The translations under genes were made by a program, and so were the position numbers. Positions 50,808 through 61,000 of a stretch of 64,000 nt of DNA are shown here, one piece after another (the first letter of the stretch is position 1; each line of letters opens with the position of its first letter). Under the pieces are notes generated by a model that saw only the letters and a program-made list of their open reading frames with translations, was not told the DNA's origin and did no database searches. This DNA is from Cytophagaceae bacterium (GTDB lineage: Bacteria > Bacteroidota > Bacteroidia > Cytophagales > Spirosomataceae), in contig JAIXWL010000001.1 of NCBI GenBank assembly GCA_027491315.1, positions 546,597 through 610,596 of the forward strand. Reading direction: 5' to 3'.

Positions 50808-52187
50808 ATGAAAAAATGGCTCGTTTTAACCTTGTTGATATTGCCTTGGATGGGTATTGCCCAATCCAATAAGCCTAATATCATTTTCATTTTGACCGAT
50901 GATCATCGCTGGGATGCTTTGGGATATGCAGGTAATAAAATCATTCAAACGCCCGTGATGGATGATATGGCAAAGAAGGGAATTTATTTCAAAAATGCTT
51001 TCGTTACCACGCCCATTTGCGCGGCTAGTCGGGCAAGTATTATCACGGGCATGTATGAAAGAACACATCAATATACCTTTGGACAAGGGGACATTAAGCC
51101 AGGCTATGTTGCCCAGTCTTACCCCGTCATGTTAAAGCTAGCCGGGTATTATACCGGATTTTATGGCAAATTTGGGATAAATTATGCGGGCTTTTCAAGT
51201 CTATTTGATCAAGGAGAAAGTTATGATCGAGATGATAAGCTAAAAGATTATCGAGGGTATTTTTATAAGAAATTGGGCAAAGATTCGGTGCATTTAAGTC
51301 GATATACCGGCCAAAAAGCCATGGATTTTATATCCCAAGCCCCCAAGGATAAACCATTTTGTTTATCTCTCAGTTTTTCAGCTCCCCATGCACATGACCC
51401 TTCTGAGCAGCAATACTTTTGGCAGCCAGAGGTAGATCATTTGTACCGAGATGTGACGATTGCACCACCTATTATGGCCACCGAGGCGGATTTTTTGGCA
51501 CAGCCAGAATATGTTAGAACAGGCGAAAATAGAACACGCTGGTATTGGCGATTTGATACACCTGAAAAATACCAAAGAAGTGTGAAAGGTTATTATCGCA
51601 TGATCTCTGGAGTGGATGTGGAGATAGGGAAAATTCGAAAGGTACTTGAGGAAAAGGGTTTAGATAAAAACACCGTCATCATTGTCATGGGCGATAATGG
51701 GTATTTTTTGGGAGAACGGCAGTTGGCCGGAAAGTGGCTAATGTATGATAATTCCCTTCGTGTACCTATGATCGTATATGATCCTAGGAATGCCAAACAC
51801 CAAGACATATCGGATGAAGTACTGAATATTGATATTGCACCTACCATTTTTGGCTTCGCAGGTCTGCCGATTCCCAATTCCTGGCAAGGGCAAAATTTAT
51901 CATCCTATGTGCAGGGGAAAAGGCCAGCCAAATCACGAAAAGACTTTTTAGTAGAGCACCTTTGGAAGGTTAAAATCATTGCTTCCAGCGAAGGAATTAG
52001 ATCCAAACAATGGAAGTATTTCAGATACCGCGATCATTTAGATCGGGAAGAATTGTATGATTTACATGCTGACCCATTGGAAAAAAATAATTTAGCCAAT
52101 GAGCCAAAATTTAAAAAGGTGTTAAATCAAATGCGCCAAAAATTAGCCAATAAAGTAGCTTCCTTGGAGGGACAACGGTTACCCTAG
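50808..52187 (+). CDS. Exported formylglycine-dependent sulfatase, second copy
   Basis: 459 residues with signal peptide ending ...GIAQS. Motifs: NIIFILTDDHRWDALGYAG (metal ligands D31-D32), TTPICAASRASIITG (C71; C-x-A-x-R variant of the sulfatase signature), and VIIVMGDNGYFLGERQL for the later metal site (DN rather than DH). Translationally linked to the first sulfatase gene (2-nt gap). The two probably act on different sulfate positions of the same glycan. Convergent with the Tat-exported protein gene; 5 nt between stops. Confidence 0.92.
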   Translation: MKKWLVLTLLILPWMGIAQSNKPNIIFILTDDHRWDALGYAGNKIIQTPVMDDMAKKGIYFKNAFVTTPICAASRASIITGMYERTHQYTFGQGDIKPGYVAQSYPVMLKLAGYYTGFYGKFGINYAGFSSLFDQGESYDRDDKLKDYRGYFYKKLGKDSVHLSRYTGQKAMDFISQAPKDKPFCLSLSFSAPHAHDPSEQQYFWQPEVDHLYRDVTIAPPIMATEADFLAQPEYVRTGENRTRWYWRFDTPEKYQRSVKGYYRMISGVDVEIGKIRKVLEEKGLDKNTVIIVMGDNGYFLGERQLAGKWLMYDNSLRVPMIVYDPRNAKHQDISDEVLNIDIAPTIFGFAGLPIPNSWQGQNLSSYVQGKRPAKSRKDFLVEHLWKVKIIASSEGIRSKQWKYFRYRDHLDREELYDLHADPLEKNNLANEPKFKKVLNQMRQKLANKVASLEGQRLP

Positions 52188-52192
52188 TGGCT

Positions 52193-53905
52193 TTAATTTT
52201 TTCTTAGATACAGCTGATGTGAAAAAGGAGTGAAGCCTGTGATATAAACGGATGGAGCTTGCGCAAAAGGCAAACCTCCTCTTAAGTGGATGGCTTTATG
52301 CTCTGCTCTGCCGGGGCCAAATCGGATGCTATCTTCAGCTAAAGTGTATTTACCTTCGGCTTCTTTTAATAGGTAGGCATTACTTTCTTTTCCACTTGGA
52401 ATAACTCCTTCAAATTGGCCATCTCCTCGAAAGATCAGTTCTAGACTCACAGGAACTCCGTCAGTTCCTTTCATGTCAATGTCAATATTCAAGCCTCCCT
52501 CGATTTCCTTTACTTGAATTTTTGTTTCTAGGTATTGAATTTCACTTTGTTTACGATTGCTTCGAGGCATTTTTTCCCAATCGCCGCTCGGGTCAATTTG
52601 CTCCTTAGCATGTGGTTGAAAATATGGTCCATCCAACGATTGTTGAAGCAACCAAGTGTTTCCTACTTGCTTAATTTCCGGAGATTGAAATTGACCTTTC
52701 CCGAAAAATGAAGCCGCTAGACGTAGTCCTTGAAGAATGGCATTTCCATGATGAAAAGTCAAGAAATTGGGATTATTAACCAAGATGGTGGAATCCCATT
52801 TATCCCTCCTAATTCTGACTAATCCCGAATAAGGAAATGATTTTACATATTGAGTAGGGATACTTTCTCCAGCGGGAAGTTCTTGCCATAAAAAGGGTTC
52901 ATCCAAAAAGTTTTCGATGTGCGTGCCAATCCTTGGAAAATAAGCTTTTTCAATCAATCGACACATGGCTGCAAAGCGAGGATTTTTATCTAAAATGGCT
53001 AAATAACGATAAGCATAATAGTAATTTTCAAACATATTAATGCCGCCTTTGTCTTGTCGGTTTGAGGCATCTGTCACCACTTCCATATTGGGGTGCACAT
53101 AATACAAAGTCATTTCCAAGTTTTTCCGAACTACCTCCAGCAGTGCTGGTTTTTTAAATCCATGGTGGATGGCTATAAGTGCTTTGTTGATAATAGCGGA
53201 ATAAATACCTGCACTTTTCTCGGTGTATTGTCCATCTGGATCTAGGTCAATATGCTCTTGGAGCCACTCTTCCGCCCTTGCCTTATATCGAGGGTCAGGC
53301 CAAATTTGATATAGTTTGGCCAAAGCCCCTGAGACCACCCAACGGTGGTTTGGAGTATGAATTCCACCCACTATCAATGATTCTCCACAACGCTTTAAAA
53401 ACGTTTCTAACGGTTTCATCAGGTTTGTATAGCGATTATCGGCATTGTTTTTTTGAAGTAGGGCATAGGCCACACACAACTTTTCTACACTAAATGCTGT
53501 ATCTGGAGGCGAGTGAAAATTGGTACTTAATAGGTCGATGGTGCCATCAGGATGTTGCATTTTCAGCAAACACTGTGTAGCCTGAATGGCTTTATCTAAG
53601 AGTATTTGAGATTGGTAAAAACTAGATTCCGGACTAATGACGGCACAGGCCACTTTCAGTACATAATAACCCGTAGTTTGTGGATTTGGAATATCATCCC
53701 CATCTCTAAAACCACCATAATAGACCTGCTTTGGATCGCTAATTCGAAGTGCTTCATAGCGAGGAAAATCTTGGTCATTTTGTCGAATGATTTGGATAAG
53801 CCAGGCTGGTTTTTCTTCCTTTGCCTTAGCCGAATAAGCCCAATGGGCATGACTTAAAGTACCTAAACCCATTGCTCCGATTTGTACAAACTTTCTTCTT
53901 TTCAT
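52193..53905 (-). CDS. Tat-exported protein with alpha/alpha-toroid-like N-terminal region, unknown function
   Basis: 570 residues with a twin-arginine signal (KRRKFVQIGAMGLG). Residues ~60-340 are mostly helical with tandem motifs such as LLKMQHPDGTIDLLSTNFHSP and PNHRWVVSGALAKLYQ, similar to (alpha/alpha) glycosidase or polysaccharide-lyase toroids; residues ~350-570 are beta-rich, consistent with a lyase-type C-terminal sandwich. I cannot name the family. The GH105 gene directly upstream on the same strand (4 nt gap) suggests uronic-acid-containing polysaccharide as target. Signal peptide type, unlike its neighbours, implies a folded or cofactor-bearing protein. Confidence 0.75.
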   Translation of the reverse strand: MKRRKFVQIGAMGLGTLSHAHWAYSAKAKEEKPAWLIQIIRQNDQDFPRYEALRISDPKQVYYGGFRDGDDIPNPQTTGYYVLKVACAVISPESSFYQSQILLDKAIQATQCLLKMQHPDGTIDLLSTNFHSPPDTAFSVEKLCVAYALLQKNNADNRYTNLMKPLETFLKRCGESLIVGGIHTPNHRWVVSGALAKLYQIWPDPRYKARAEEWLQEHIDLDPDGQYTEKSAGIYSAIINKALIAIHHGFKKPALLEVVRKNLEMTLYYVHPNMEVVTDASNRQDKGGINMFENYYYAYRYLAILDKNPRFAAMCRLIEKAYFPRIGTHIENFLDEPFLWQELPAGESIPTQYVKSFPYSGLVRIRRDKWDSTILVNNPNFLTFHHGNAILQGLRLAASFFGKGQFQSPEIKQVGNTWLLQQSLDGPYFQPHAKEQIDPSGDWEKMPRSNRKQSEIQYLETKIQVKEIEGGLNIDIDMKGTDGVPVSLELIFRGDGQFEGVIPSGKESNAYLLKEAEGKYTLAEDSIRFGPGRAEHKAIHLRGGLPFAQAPSVYITGFTPFSHQLYLRKN

Positions 53906-53909
53906 GGTA

Positions 53910-55052
53910 TTAGTGGCGTGCGATTTTTTGGTATTCTAGAGCGAACATGATAAATGAACCAATGCCAAAGCCTTGGCCTTCTACGATTGGTCTTCCATAA
54001 TAATAGTCTTTCATACCCACACATGTTCCTCCGGAAACTCGACTAGGGCATAGGTAAGGGCCTTTAGGCTGCACCAAGCTATGTTTTTTTAAGCCTTGGT
54101 AAGCGGCATGGATAGAAGGTAAATATTCGGAAGGATTCAATAGACCTAATTCTATTCCTTTAGCCATGGAATAAGCAAACATGGCTGTAGAAGAGCTTTC
54201 TTCCCAGTTTTTGGCGTCCTGTGGGTACAAAAGGAGTTGATACCAATGCCCAGTTTGTTTGTTTTGCAAAGATGGCAAGGTCCGAATGATGGAAAGAAAT
54301 TCTTTTTTTAATGGTTCGTAGTAATTGGACTTGGGGCTAATGTTGCTTATCACATCAACCAAGGTCATGGTTACCCATCCATTTGCCCTACCCCAGTATT
54401 CGCTACTTTTTCGGGTCTTTTTATCTGGCCAACCCACTATACTGCATCCATCATCATAATCTTGATCATCATCGTCCCAAGCATGTACCCAAAGCCCTGT
54501 ATTGGGGTTAGCTAAGGATTGACTATGTGCCTTTATTTGGGAGTAGATATGCGCCAGGTATTTTTCATCTCCAGTGCCTCGGTACATTTCCATGAGAAAC
54601 ATTTGGAGCATATATACCGTATCATCCCATAATTCAACGGTCTCTGTACGGTGAGAAATGCCCCCATTTTTAGATCTTGGAGCATTTAGGTAATCTTGAT
54701 ATATCGCTTGGGCTTTGGTTTTGTATTTTTCCTCTTTGCTCACTCGGGCTAAAAACGCCATGCCTATTCCTGAAGCTATGGCATTGGGATGCTTGCCATT
54801 GGCTACATCGTATGTTTTATCCATGGCTGTTCGAATGTATTGAAGGTATTGTGCTTTTTCTGTATCCGGTTTACTTTGATATAAATGAATTAAAGAATTA
54901 AGAAAAGTGGCTTGTCCCCAATCCCAAACATATTTTTCGGCAGGCATATACACTTCTCTACCGTATCGGTCTAATGAATCTATCCAAGTTTGAGCTTGAC
55001 TTATACTCAGAGAAAAACACAAGAGGAGGCTGAGGAAAAATCTATTTTTCAT
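53910..55052 (-). CDS. GH105-type unsaturated uronyl hydrolase
   Basis: 380 residues with signal peptide ending ...ISQAQ. GH88/GH105 features: an (alpha/alpha)6 barrel, the YVWDWGQATFLNSL opening, TVELWDDTVYMLQMFLMEMYR with the catalytic-region Asp, RANGWVTMTLVDVI, and GRPIVEGQGFGIGSFIMFALEY at the end. The enzyme hydrates unsaturated uronyl residues left by polysaccharide lyases, as in rhamnogalacturonan or ulvan breakdown. Transcribed with the Tat-exported protein, and facing two sulfatases, which together suggest a sulfated, uronic-acid-rich polysaccharide. Confidence 0.9.
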   Translation of the reverse strand: MKNRFFLSLLLCFSLSISQAQTWIDSLDRYGREVYMPAEKYVWDWGQATFLNSLIHLYQSKPDTEKAQYLQYIRTAMDKTYDVANGKHPNAIASGIGMAFLARVSKEEKYKTKAQAIYQDYLNAPRSKNGGISHRTETVELWDDTVYMLQMFLMEMYRGTGDEKYLAHIYSQIKAHSQSLANPNTGLWVHAWDDDDQDYDDGCSIVGWPDKKTRKSSEYWGRANGWVTMTLVDVISNISPKSNYYEPLKKEFLSIIRTLPSLQNKQTGHWYQLLLYPQDAKNWEESSSTAMFAYSMAKGIELGLLNPSEYLPSIHAAYQGLKKHSLVQPKGPYLCPSRVSGGTCVGMKDYYYGRPIVEGQGFGIGSFIMFALEYQKIARH

Positions 55053-55082
55053 CGCTTAATCATCATTTAAAAGGTCTAGAGC

Positions 55083-55126
55083 AAAAAAAGGGAAAATGTT
55101 GCTTTTGTAGCCATACATTTTCCCTT
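55083..55126 (-). terminator. Intrinsic terminator after haem-binding protein gene
   Basis: On the minus strand a perfect 12-bp stem (AAGGGAAAATGT and its complement) with a 15-nt loop is followed by a run of seven T. It separates the haem-binding protein gene from the GH105 gene. Confidence 0.85.
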
Positions 55127-55195
55127 CAATATAGATATTTTAATCCTTTATTCTGTACAAAAATTCATATAAATAGTTATATGATGATTTTTGTT

Positions 55196-55696
55196 TTAGG
55201 ATTGTTTTCTTTTTTTCATCACTAAGCTATCAGCTGGATAATGAGCCTTCAGGCTGTCCATTTGGGCTTTTGCCCAGGAGATTAGCACCTCACGTTGTTC
55301 TTGACTCAGGTTCGCTTCTGGGTGTAGGCCAAAATACGTATAAGATTCCATGGGCATTTCTTTTTCCTCCACAGTTTCCACAATTTCCTCCAATTTATGG
55401 TTTTGTACCGCAATCGGTAATTGGGTGAAACTAGATAAGTTTAAATGTTTCTTCCCATCATTGATATGGTGCGTTAAGAAAAACCCAACAGGTTGAATGT
55501 TGTGGTACCAAGGATAAGTACTTTTATTCGAATGGCAGTCGTTACATGCCACTTGAAGAATATGATTCACATTATCAGGTACTAGGTATTTCTTGGAGAT
55601 AGCAAAAGTTTGATCATCAGATTCATTTTTTTCTTGGCGGATAAATTGTATCCCCACAAGAACAACGATAAGGGTAATTAGAATTTTCTTTTTCAT
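55196..55696 (-). CDS. Haem-binding domain protein (single CxxCH)
   Basis: 166 residues, with an N-terminal uncleaved or cleaved signal anchor (KKKILITLIVVLVGIQFI). One haem c motif CNDCH lies in VACNDCHSNKSTYPWYHNIQPVGFF, the pattern of the 'haem-binding domain' family, with a distal HHINDGKKHLN. The role is unknown; it is probably a periplasmic electron carrier or sensor. It is flanked downstream by a strong terminator and upstream by a 345-bp spacer. Confidence 0.85.
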   Translation of the reverse strand: MKKKILITLIVVLVGIQFIRQEKNESDDQTFAISKKYLVPDNVNHILQVACNDCHSNKSTYPWYHNIQPVGFFLTHHINDGKKHLNLSSFTQLPIAVQNHKLEEIVETVEEKEMPMESYTYFGLHPEANLSQEQREVLISWAKAQMDSLKAHYPADSLVMKKRKQS

Positions 55697-56041
55697 GCGA
55701 TGTATATGATTGGTCTTTTGGTTCTTATTTCTCTAATTTAGGGAAAATTAGGAATATGTTAACTTATTTAAAGGTGAATTAATCCAATTTTTAGTCAAGA
55801 AAATTTTATCGTTTATACGATATTTGACAAATTTGAGCCTCTGTTGGGTTAATGCTTAACTTGTTTTATTATTTAGTTAACTATCTAATTACATTGTTCG
55901 GTTCTTTTCGAATAGCGTTACAACCTAGGTAGCCTATTACTTTTGAAAAGAGGGTTTTGTCATAGAATGGAACAGCGAGTAGTTTTAGCTGTTAATAGAG
56001 ACCTTTAATACCTATTCCAATTGTAAATATAACTTTAGCCT
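55697..56041. other. 345-bp intergenic spacer upstream of YitT-type gene
   Basis: No gene-sized frame. AT-rich. Two small dyads stand out: TATCGT / ACGATA around TTAT (55808-55823) and the perfect TAGTTAACTA (55874-55883), either of which could be a regulator site. The region serves divergent genes at 55696 (minus) and 56042 (plus). Confidence 0.5.
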
Positions 56042-56926
56042 ATGCCAAATAAACATTCTTCAAATAAAAGCCGCAATCAGTCTTTGCTCAAGGATATCGT
56101 TTTAATCATTTTGGGGATTTTTTCAGCCTCATTTGGTTTCAAAGGGTTTTTATTGACCAATCATTTTATTGATGGAGGTGCTACTGGTATATCATTATTA
56201 CTCACGAATGTGACTAAATTACCCTTGGCCATATTATTGATCATCATCAATATTCCTTTTGTTTTATTAGGCTTACGCGTGATGGGCCGAACCTTTGCGA
56301 TCAAAACAGCATTTGCCATTTCTGGATTAGCGGCTGTAGTGGCCTTTGTTCCTTTTCCTGATGTAACCAGTGATAATTTATTAGTGGCCTTGTTTGGTGG
56401 ATTTTTTCTGGGTGCAGGTATAGGTTTGACTATACGTGGGGGAGCGGTGATTGACGGAACAGAGGTATTGGCTATTTATTTGAGTAAACGTTTGGGAACG
56501 ACCATAGGAGACATCATCATTGGTTTAAATGCGTGTATTTTTTTAGCGGCTACCTATTTTCTTTCGGTAGAAATTGCCCTTTATTCTATGGTAACCTATT
56601 TATCTGCTTCCAAGACCTTGGATTTTTTCTTAGAAGGTTTTGAAGAATATATGGGAGTCACTATTATTTCAAGCGAACATAATGCCATCAAGGAAATGAT
56701 TCAAAAGGAAATGGGAAGGGGTTTTACGGTTTATTCAGGAAAAAAGGGATTTGGGAAAAAAGGGGAATCGGAACATGTGGATATCGTTTATACCATTGTG
56801 ACTCGATTGGAACTTAATCGACTGAACAATGCCATTGAACAAATTGATAAAGATGCTTTTGTGGTTATGTCTAGTGTAAAAGATACCAAAGGAGGCATGA
56901 TTAAACAGCGACCACTAAAACATTAA
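56042..56926 (+). CDS. YitT-family membrane protein (DUF161 plus DUF2179)
   Basis: 294 residues, about five to six hydrophobic helices (ILGIFSASFGFKGFLLT, ILLIIINIPFVLLGLRVMG and others), including the typical HFIDGGATGISLLLTN repeat and GGAVIDGTEVLAIYLSKRLG. The C-terminal ~80 residues (GVTIISSEHNAIKEMIQKEMGRGFTVY...) are the DUF2179 ferredoxin-like cytoplasmic domain. The family's transported substance is unknown. The leader lacks a Shine-Dalgarno sequence. Confidence 0.92.
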   Translation: MPNKHSSNKSRNQSLLKDIVLIILGIFSASFGFKGFLLTNHFIDGGATGISLLLTNVTKLPLAILLIIINIPFVLLGLRVMGRTFAIKTAFAISGLAAVVAFVPFPDVTSDNLLVALFGGFFLGAGIGLTIRGGAVIDGTEVLAIYLSKRLGTTIGDIIIGLNACIFLAATYFLSVEIALYSMVTYLSASKTLDFFLEGFEEYMGVTIISSEHNAIKEMIQKEMGRGFTVYSGKKGFGKKGESEHVDIVYTIVTRLELNRLNNAIEQIDKDAFVVMSSVKDTKGGMIKQRPLKH

Positions 56927-57234
56927 AATAAACCAAGGACAGATTTTTGGGATGAATTTACCAAACAAATCAAGCAGCTTTAGAAGCCATTGATGCGGCC
57001 TGATTAATTGCTTTTTGGCATAAAAAAAGGAATAAACTCACCGGCCAGACATTACTGTCAGATAGAAAGAAATTCCTTTTTCGTTTATTTATTAAGAACA
57101 CGGAGCAACTAGCTAACTAATAGTAGTTGTGATTTGGTTCCACAAAAGTAAGTCAAAGGATGGCAATCTCATCGAATTATTTTCAAATTTGATATGTCCT
57201 CTTGATAATTGTCAATAATTTAATCCCCTTTGAA
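56927..57234. other. 308-bp spacer with possible gene remnant and hairpin
   Basis: No intact gene. Near 56960-57003 a short stretch reads NQAALEAIDAA then stop in one frame and DFWDEFTKQIKQL in another, which could be the decayed end of a gene; this is weak. Downstream, AAAAAGGAAT (57024-57033) and ATTCCTTTTT (57072-57081) can pair over a 38-nt loop that itself contains GACA/TGTC; a possible terminator for the YitT gene. Confidence 0.35.
57024..57081 (+). terminator. Possible long-loop terminator
   Basis: Ten-base stem AAAAAGGAAT / ATTCCTTTTT enclosing a 38-nt loop. The stem is AT-rich and the loop long, so the call is tentative. Confidence 0.3.
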
Positions 57235-57834
57235 TTACGATATATCGGGATGATCATGACCTAATCTACTTAATGTTTCGGGTCTAATTCCCAGAAATTC
57301 GGCAATGTATTTATTCGGAATTCGTGATATACTTTCGGAGTATCCAGAGGCCAAAAATGCGTCATATCGGTCTTTGGCATTAGGAATCCGTGAAATATAG
57401 ACTCTTTCTTCCGCTGAAACTAAGTAGAATTCAAACAAGGTTCGATAGATAGTTGCCATATCAGGAAAGTGCTTTAAACAATATTGCAAATCGTCATAAT
57501 GCAATGATTCCGTTTGTGTGGCTTCTATAGCTTGAATATTTTCTTTGCAAGGCGTCCGCATGAAAAATCCGCCCACCGAGGTGAAAACATGGTTCTCCCA
57601 ATCTACCCATTGGGTAATTTCTTTTGACCCATGCTGGTAATAACCACGAACTAATCCTTTTTTAATTAAATGTAAGTGGCTGACTGTGTCCCCAGCTTGG
57701 CATATTAATTCGCCTTTCTTAAAGCTATGACTTGTCATATGGGCTGAAAGGTATTGTTTTAAATCCTTGGAAATAGGAGTAATTGAATTAAAAAAGATTA
57801 GGCTATATAAATTCTTGGGTGCCGGCTTACTCAT
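57235..57834 (-). CDS. Crp/Fnr-family transcriptional regulator
   Basis: 199 residues from the ATG at 57834, the usual length for Bacteroidetes Crp/Fnr proteins; Met codons further upstream (57867, 57957) are in frame but add non-conserved sequence. The cyclic-nucleotide-binding fold is clear (FKKGELICQAGDTVSHLHLIKKGLVRGYYQHGSKEITQWVDWENHVF). The C-terminal helix-turn-helix is RIPNKYIAEFLGIRPETLSRLG. No FNR-type iron-sulfur cysteines. The target genes are unknown. Confidence 0.85.
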   Translation of the reverse strand: MSKPAPKNLYSLIFFNSITPISKDLKQYLSAHMTSHSFKKGELICQAGDTVSHLHLIKKGLVRGYYQHGSKEITQWVDWENHVFTSVGGFFMRTPCKENIQAIEATQTESLHYDDLQYCLKHFPDMATIYRTLFEFYLVSAEERVYISRIPNAKDRYDAFLASGYSESISRIPNKYIAEFLGIRPETLSRLGHDHPDIS

Positions 57835-57955
57835 AGTTGAATAGAAACATGAATGGGATTTGCTCATTTCTAATGAGTCGAAACTGCATATTCCCTCAAA
57901 AGTTATGTTTAATTCTATGAAATAAAAAAGAAAAGGAGGGCAATTTTTTAGGGGC

Positions 57956-57987
57956 AAAAAAAACGAGGACTTGAAGCCCTCGTTTTT
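57956..57987 (-). terminator. Intrinsic terminator of the giant secreted-protein gene
   Basis: On the minus strand AAAAACGAGG pairs with CCTCGTTTTT over a 9-nt loop, followed by a run of eight T. It lies 22 nt after the stop at 58009. Confidence 0.85.
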
Positions 57988-58008
57988 ACATGCATTAAAG
58001 TAGTTATG

Positions 58009-61000
58009 TTAACGATCCAACGCAGTGCGATTTATGAATACGTAAGTTGAAATATTTGGTTTAACACCAAAGAAATCGACAACATAATAATATACCCCAT
58101 CTGGTAATTTTTTATCTATGTTTAATACATTGTTAGGAGAACTTTCTCCACCCCAATCATTTTTATAGTTTTCAGTTTCGAAAACTAAATCTCCCCAACG
58201 ATTGTAAATGCTGATTCTATTACGGTAGTTCAAAATTCCTGGAATGATCAATTTATCATTGAATCCATCATTGTTTGGCGATATTCCTTGCGGAACAAAG
58301 GTGTCACAATTATCTGGATCAAGTCGGTTTGGAATACCATCCTTATCACAATCAGGCATAGCACCATAATTCAAATCATCTTCTAATAAATCAGGAATTC
58401 TATCATTATCGTCATCTGGATCTATGTAATCGTAAATACCGTCTTTATCAGTATCCAATGGGGTATTTAGATTATTTCCAGCTCCAATACTATCCGGAGT
58501 TCCGTCGTTGTCAGAATCCGTATCACGGTAATCTGGCGTTCCGTCACCATCTGTGTCAACAGGTTTATTAGGGTCTTTTCCTACCTCAATTCTGTCAGGG
58601 ATACCATCATTGTCACTATCCACATCACGGTAATCTGGTAGTCCGTCTTTGTCAGAATCCACTGGTCTGTTTGGATCAGATCCAGCTTCAATCTTGTCGG
58701 ATAAGCCGTCGTTGTCAGAATCCGTATCACGGTAATCTGAAACACCATCTTTATCTGTATCTAATGGAGCGGCAGGATTAGCTCCTACTTCTACCTTGTC
58801 TGGAATGCTATCATTATCAGAATCGCTATCGATATAATCAGCTACACCATCTTTATCAAAATCAGCTGGAATTAAGGCATCCGGGCCAACTTCGAAGCTA
58901 TCTAAAATGGTATCATTATCAGAATCGGTATCACGGTAGTTTGGTAAGCCATCGCCATCGGTATCCAATGCTTTGTTGGCATCAGAACCAATTTCTAAAC
59001 GATCTAAAATGCTATCATTGTCAGAGTCGGTGTCAATATAATCTGCTTTACCATCTTTATCAGTGTCTAAAGGATTATTTGGATCTGATCCTACTTCCAT
59101 TTTATCTGATAAACCATCAGCGTCAGAATCCAAATCTCTAAAGTCATAGCTACCATCTTGATCTGAATCCAAAGGATTGCTTGGGCTAGGGCCCGCTTCA
59201 ATCGCATCTGGAATCGTATCATTGTCTGAATCTAAATCTCTAAAGTCTTCGATACCGTCTGAGTCACTATCTAATGGTTTGAATCCATTTCCACCACCTT
59301 CAATTTGGTCTGGTATTTTATCTCCATCAGAATCTAGGTCTAGGTAATCTGGAGTACCATCTTTATCCGTGTCTACTGGAGATTTTGGATTGCTTCCTGC
59401 CTCATAGATATCCATAATGCCATCGCCGTCCGAATCGGTATCTCGGTAATTGGCTAAGCCATCTTTATCAGAGTCAATAGGCGCACTTGGATTAGTTCCT
59501 GCTTCCATTGCATCTGGCATTCCATCTGCATCGGAGTCAAGATCTTCAAAGTCTTTTGTGCCATCTTTATCTGTATCCACAGGACTTTCACAAACCACAC
59601 TTTCAATTTTATCTAGAATACCATCTCCGTCAGAATCTTCATCACGGAAATTAGGAATTTCATCACCATCCACATCACCACCTAATTCAATACGATCAGG
59701 GATACAATCATTATCCGAATCTAGGTCAAAGAAGTCAGGCGAGCCGTCCTTATCTGTATCAATAACGGCTTTGTATTGACCACGATCATCCCATCCGTCA
59801 TCATTGTCGTCATTTTTATTGTCACAGGTAGCACATTTGCTCTTGCCTTCCCATGCGTCTGGAATACCATCTCCATCAGAGTCTAGATCTAAGTAATTTG
59901 GAGTACCATCACCATCATTATCACGGTCACGCTCATCGGTATCACCTAACCAGTCTCCATCTGAATCTTTATCACGGTAATTTGGTTTGCCATCTTTATC
60001 CGCATCTCCTGTAGATTCAACTTTATCGCTGATGGCATCACCATCGGAATCAAGATCTAAATAATCAGGAGTACCGTCCTTATCTGTATCTGGAATTGGA
60101 GCTGGATTAGATTCTAAGAAGTCAACCAATCCGTTTCCGTTTACATCTGGAGCTGATCCATTGATATCAACACGTCCATCATAGTTGGTATCTATAACCC
60201 CACGAGTGCTATTCGTAGCCTCCCAAGCATCCATAATACCATCATTATCTGAATCAGTATCTAAGTAGTTCGGAATTCCGTCTTCATCACTATCAATAGT
60301 TCTTTCCATGGAATCCAAAATACCATCGTTATCAGAATCAAGATCTAAGTAATTGGCATCACCATCACCATCACTATCAATATTCTTTTCAATGATATCT
60401 AAAATGCCATCACCATCTGAATCAGGATCTTGAGAGTTCGGGATACCATCACTGTCAAAGTCTTGACAAACAGTACCACCTGTATATCCACCGTAACATT
60501 CCATGTCATTGGTTATGCCATCACCATCACAGTCTCCTAAGAAATATCGTTGATATCCTAAAGATCCTTTCACTGGAATATATCCTGGAATACCTCCAAT
60601 ACATGAGTTCAATGGAGCTGCATCGGTACCATTGGTTGTTCCATCGCCGTCGCAGTCTAAGCCTTTCCAAGTAAGTGTTGTTTTGGAGAAATCTTGACTC
60701 GCCACCAAGTACGAACATGGATCATTTTTATCGGTACCATCGGTTACTTCTTTTTCATCAGATACACCATCTCCATCCACGTCATCGGCAACAACCACAA
60801 TATTTTCTGCTTGTACGCCTGCTCCCGTAGTTGGGGTAAAGGTAAATCCACCATTACCTGATCCACCTTGGTATTTAATTCCAAGTAAAGAGAAGTCTGC
60901 CACCCCATTAACAAAGTCACTTGGACTGGTTAATTTAATCGTTCCAGAAAGTCCTGTTACATTACCTGTTAAATTCGTAACAACAACTGTGATGTTGTTT

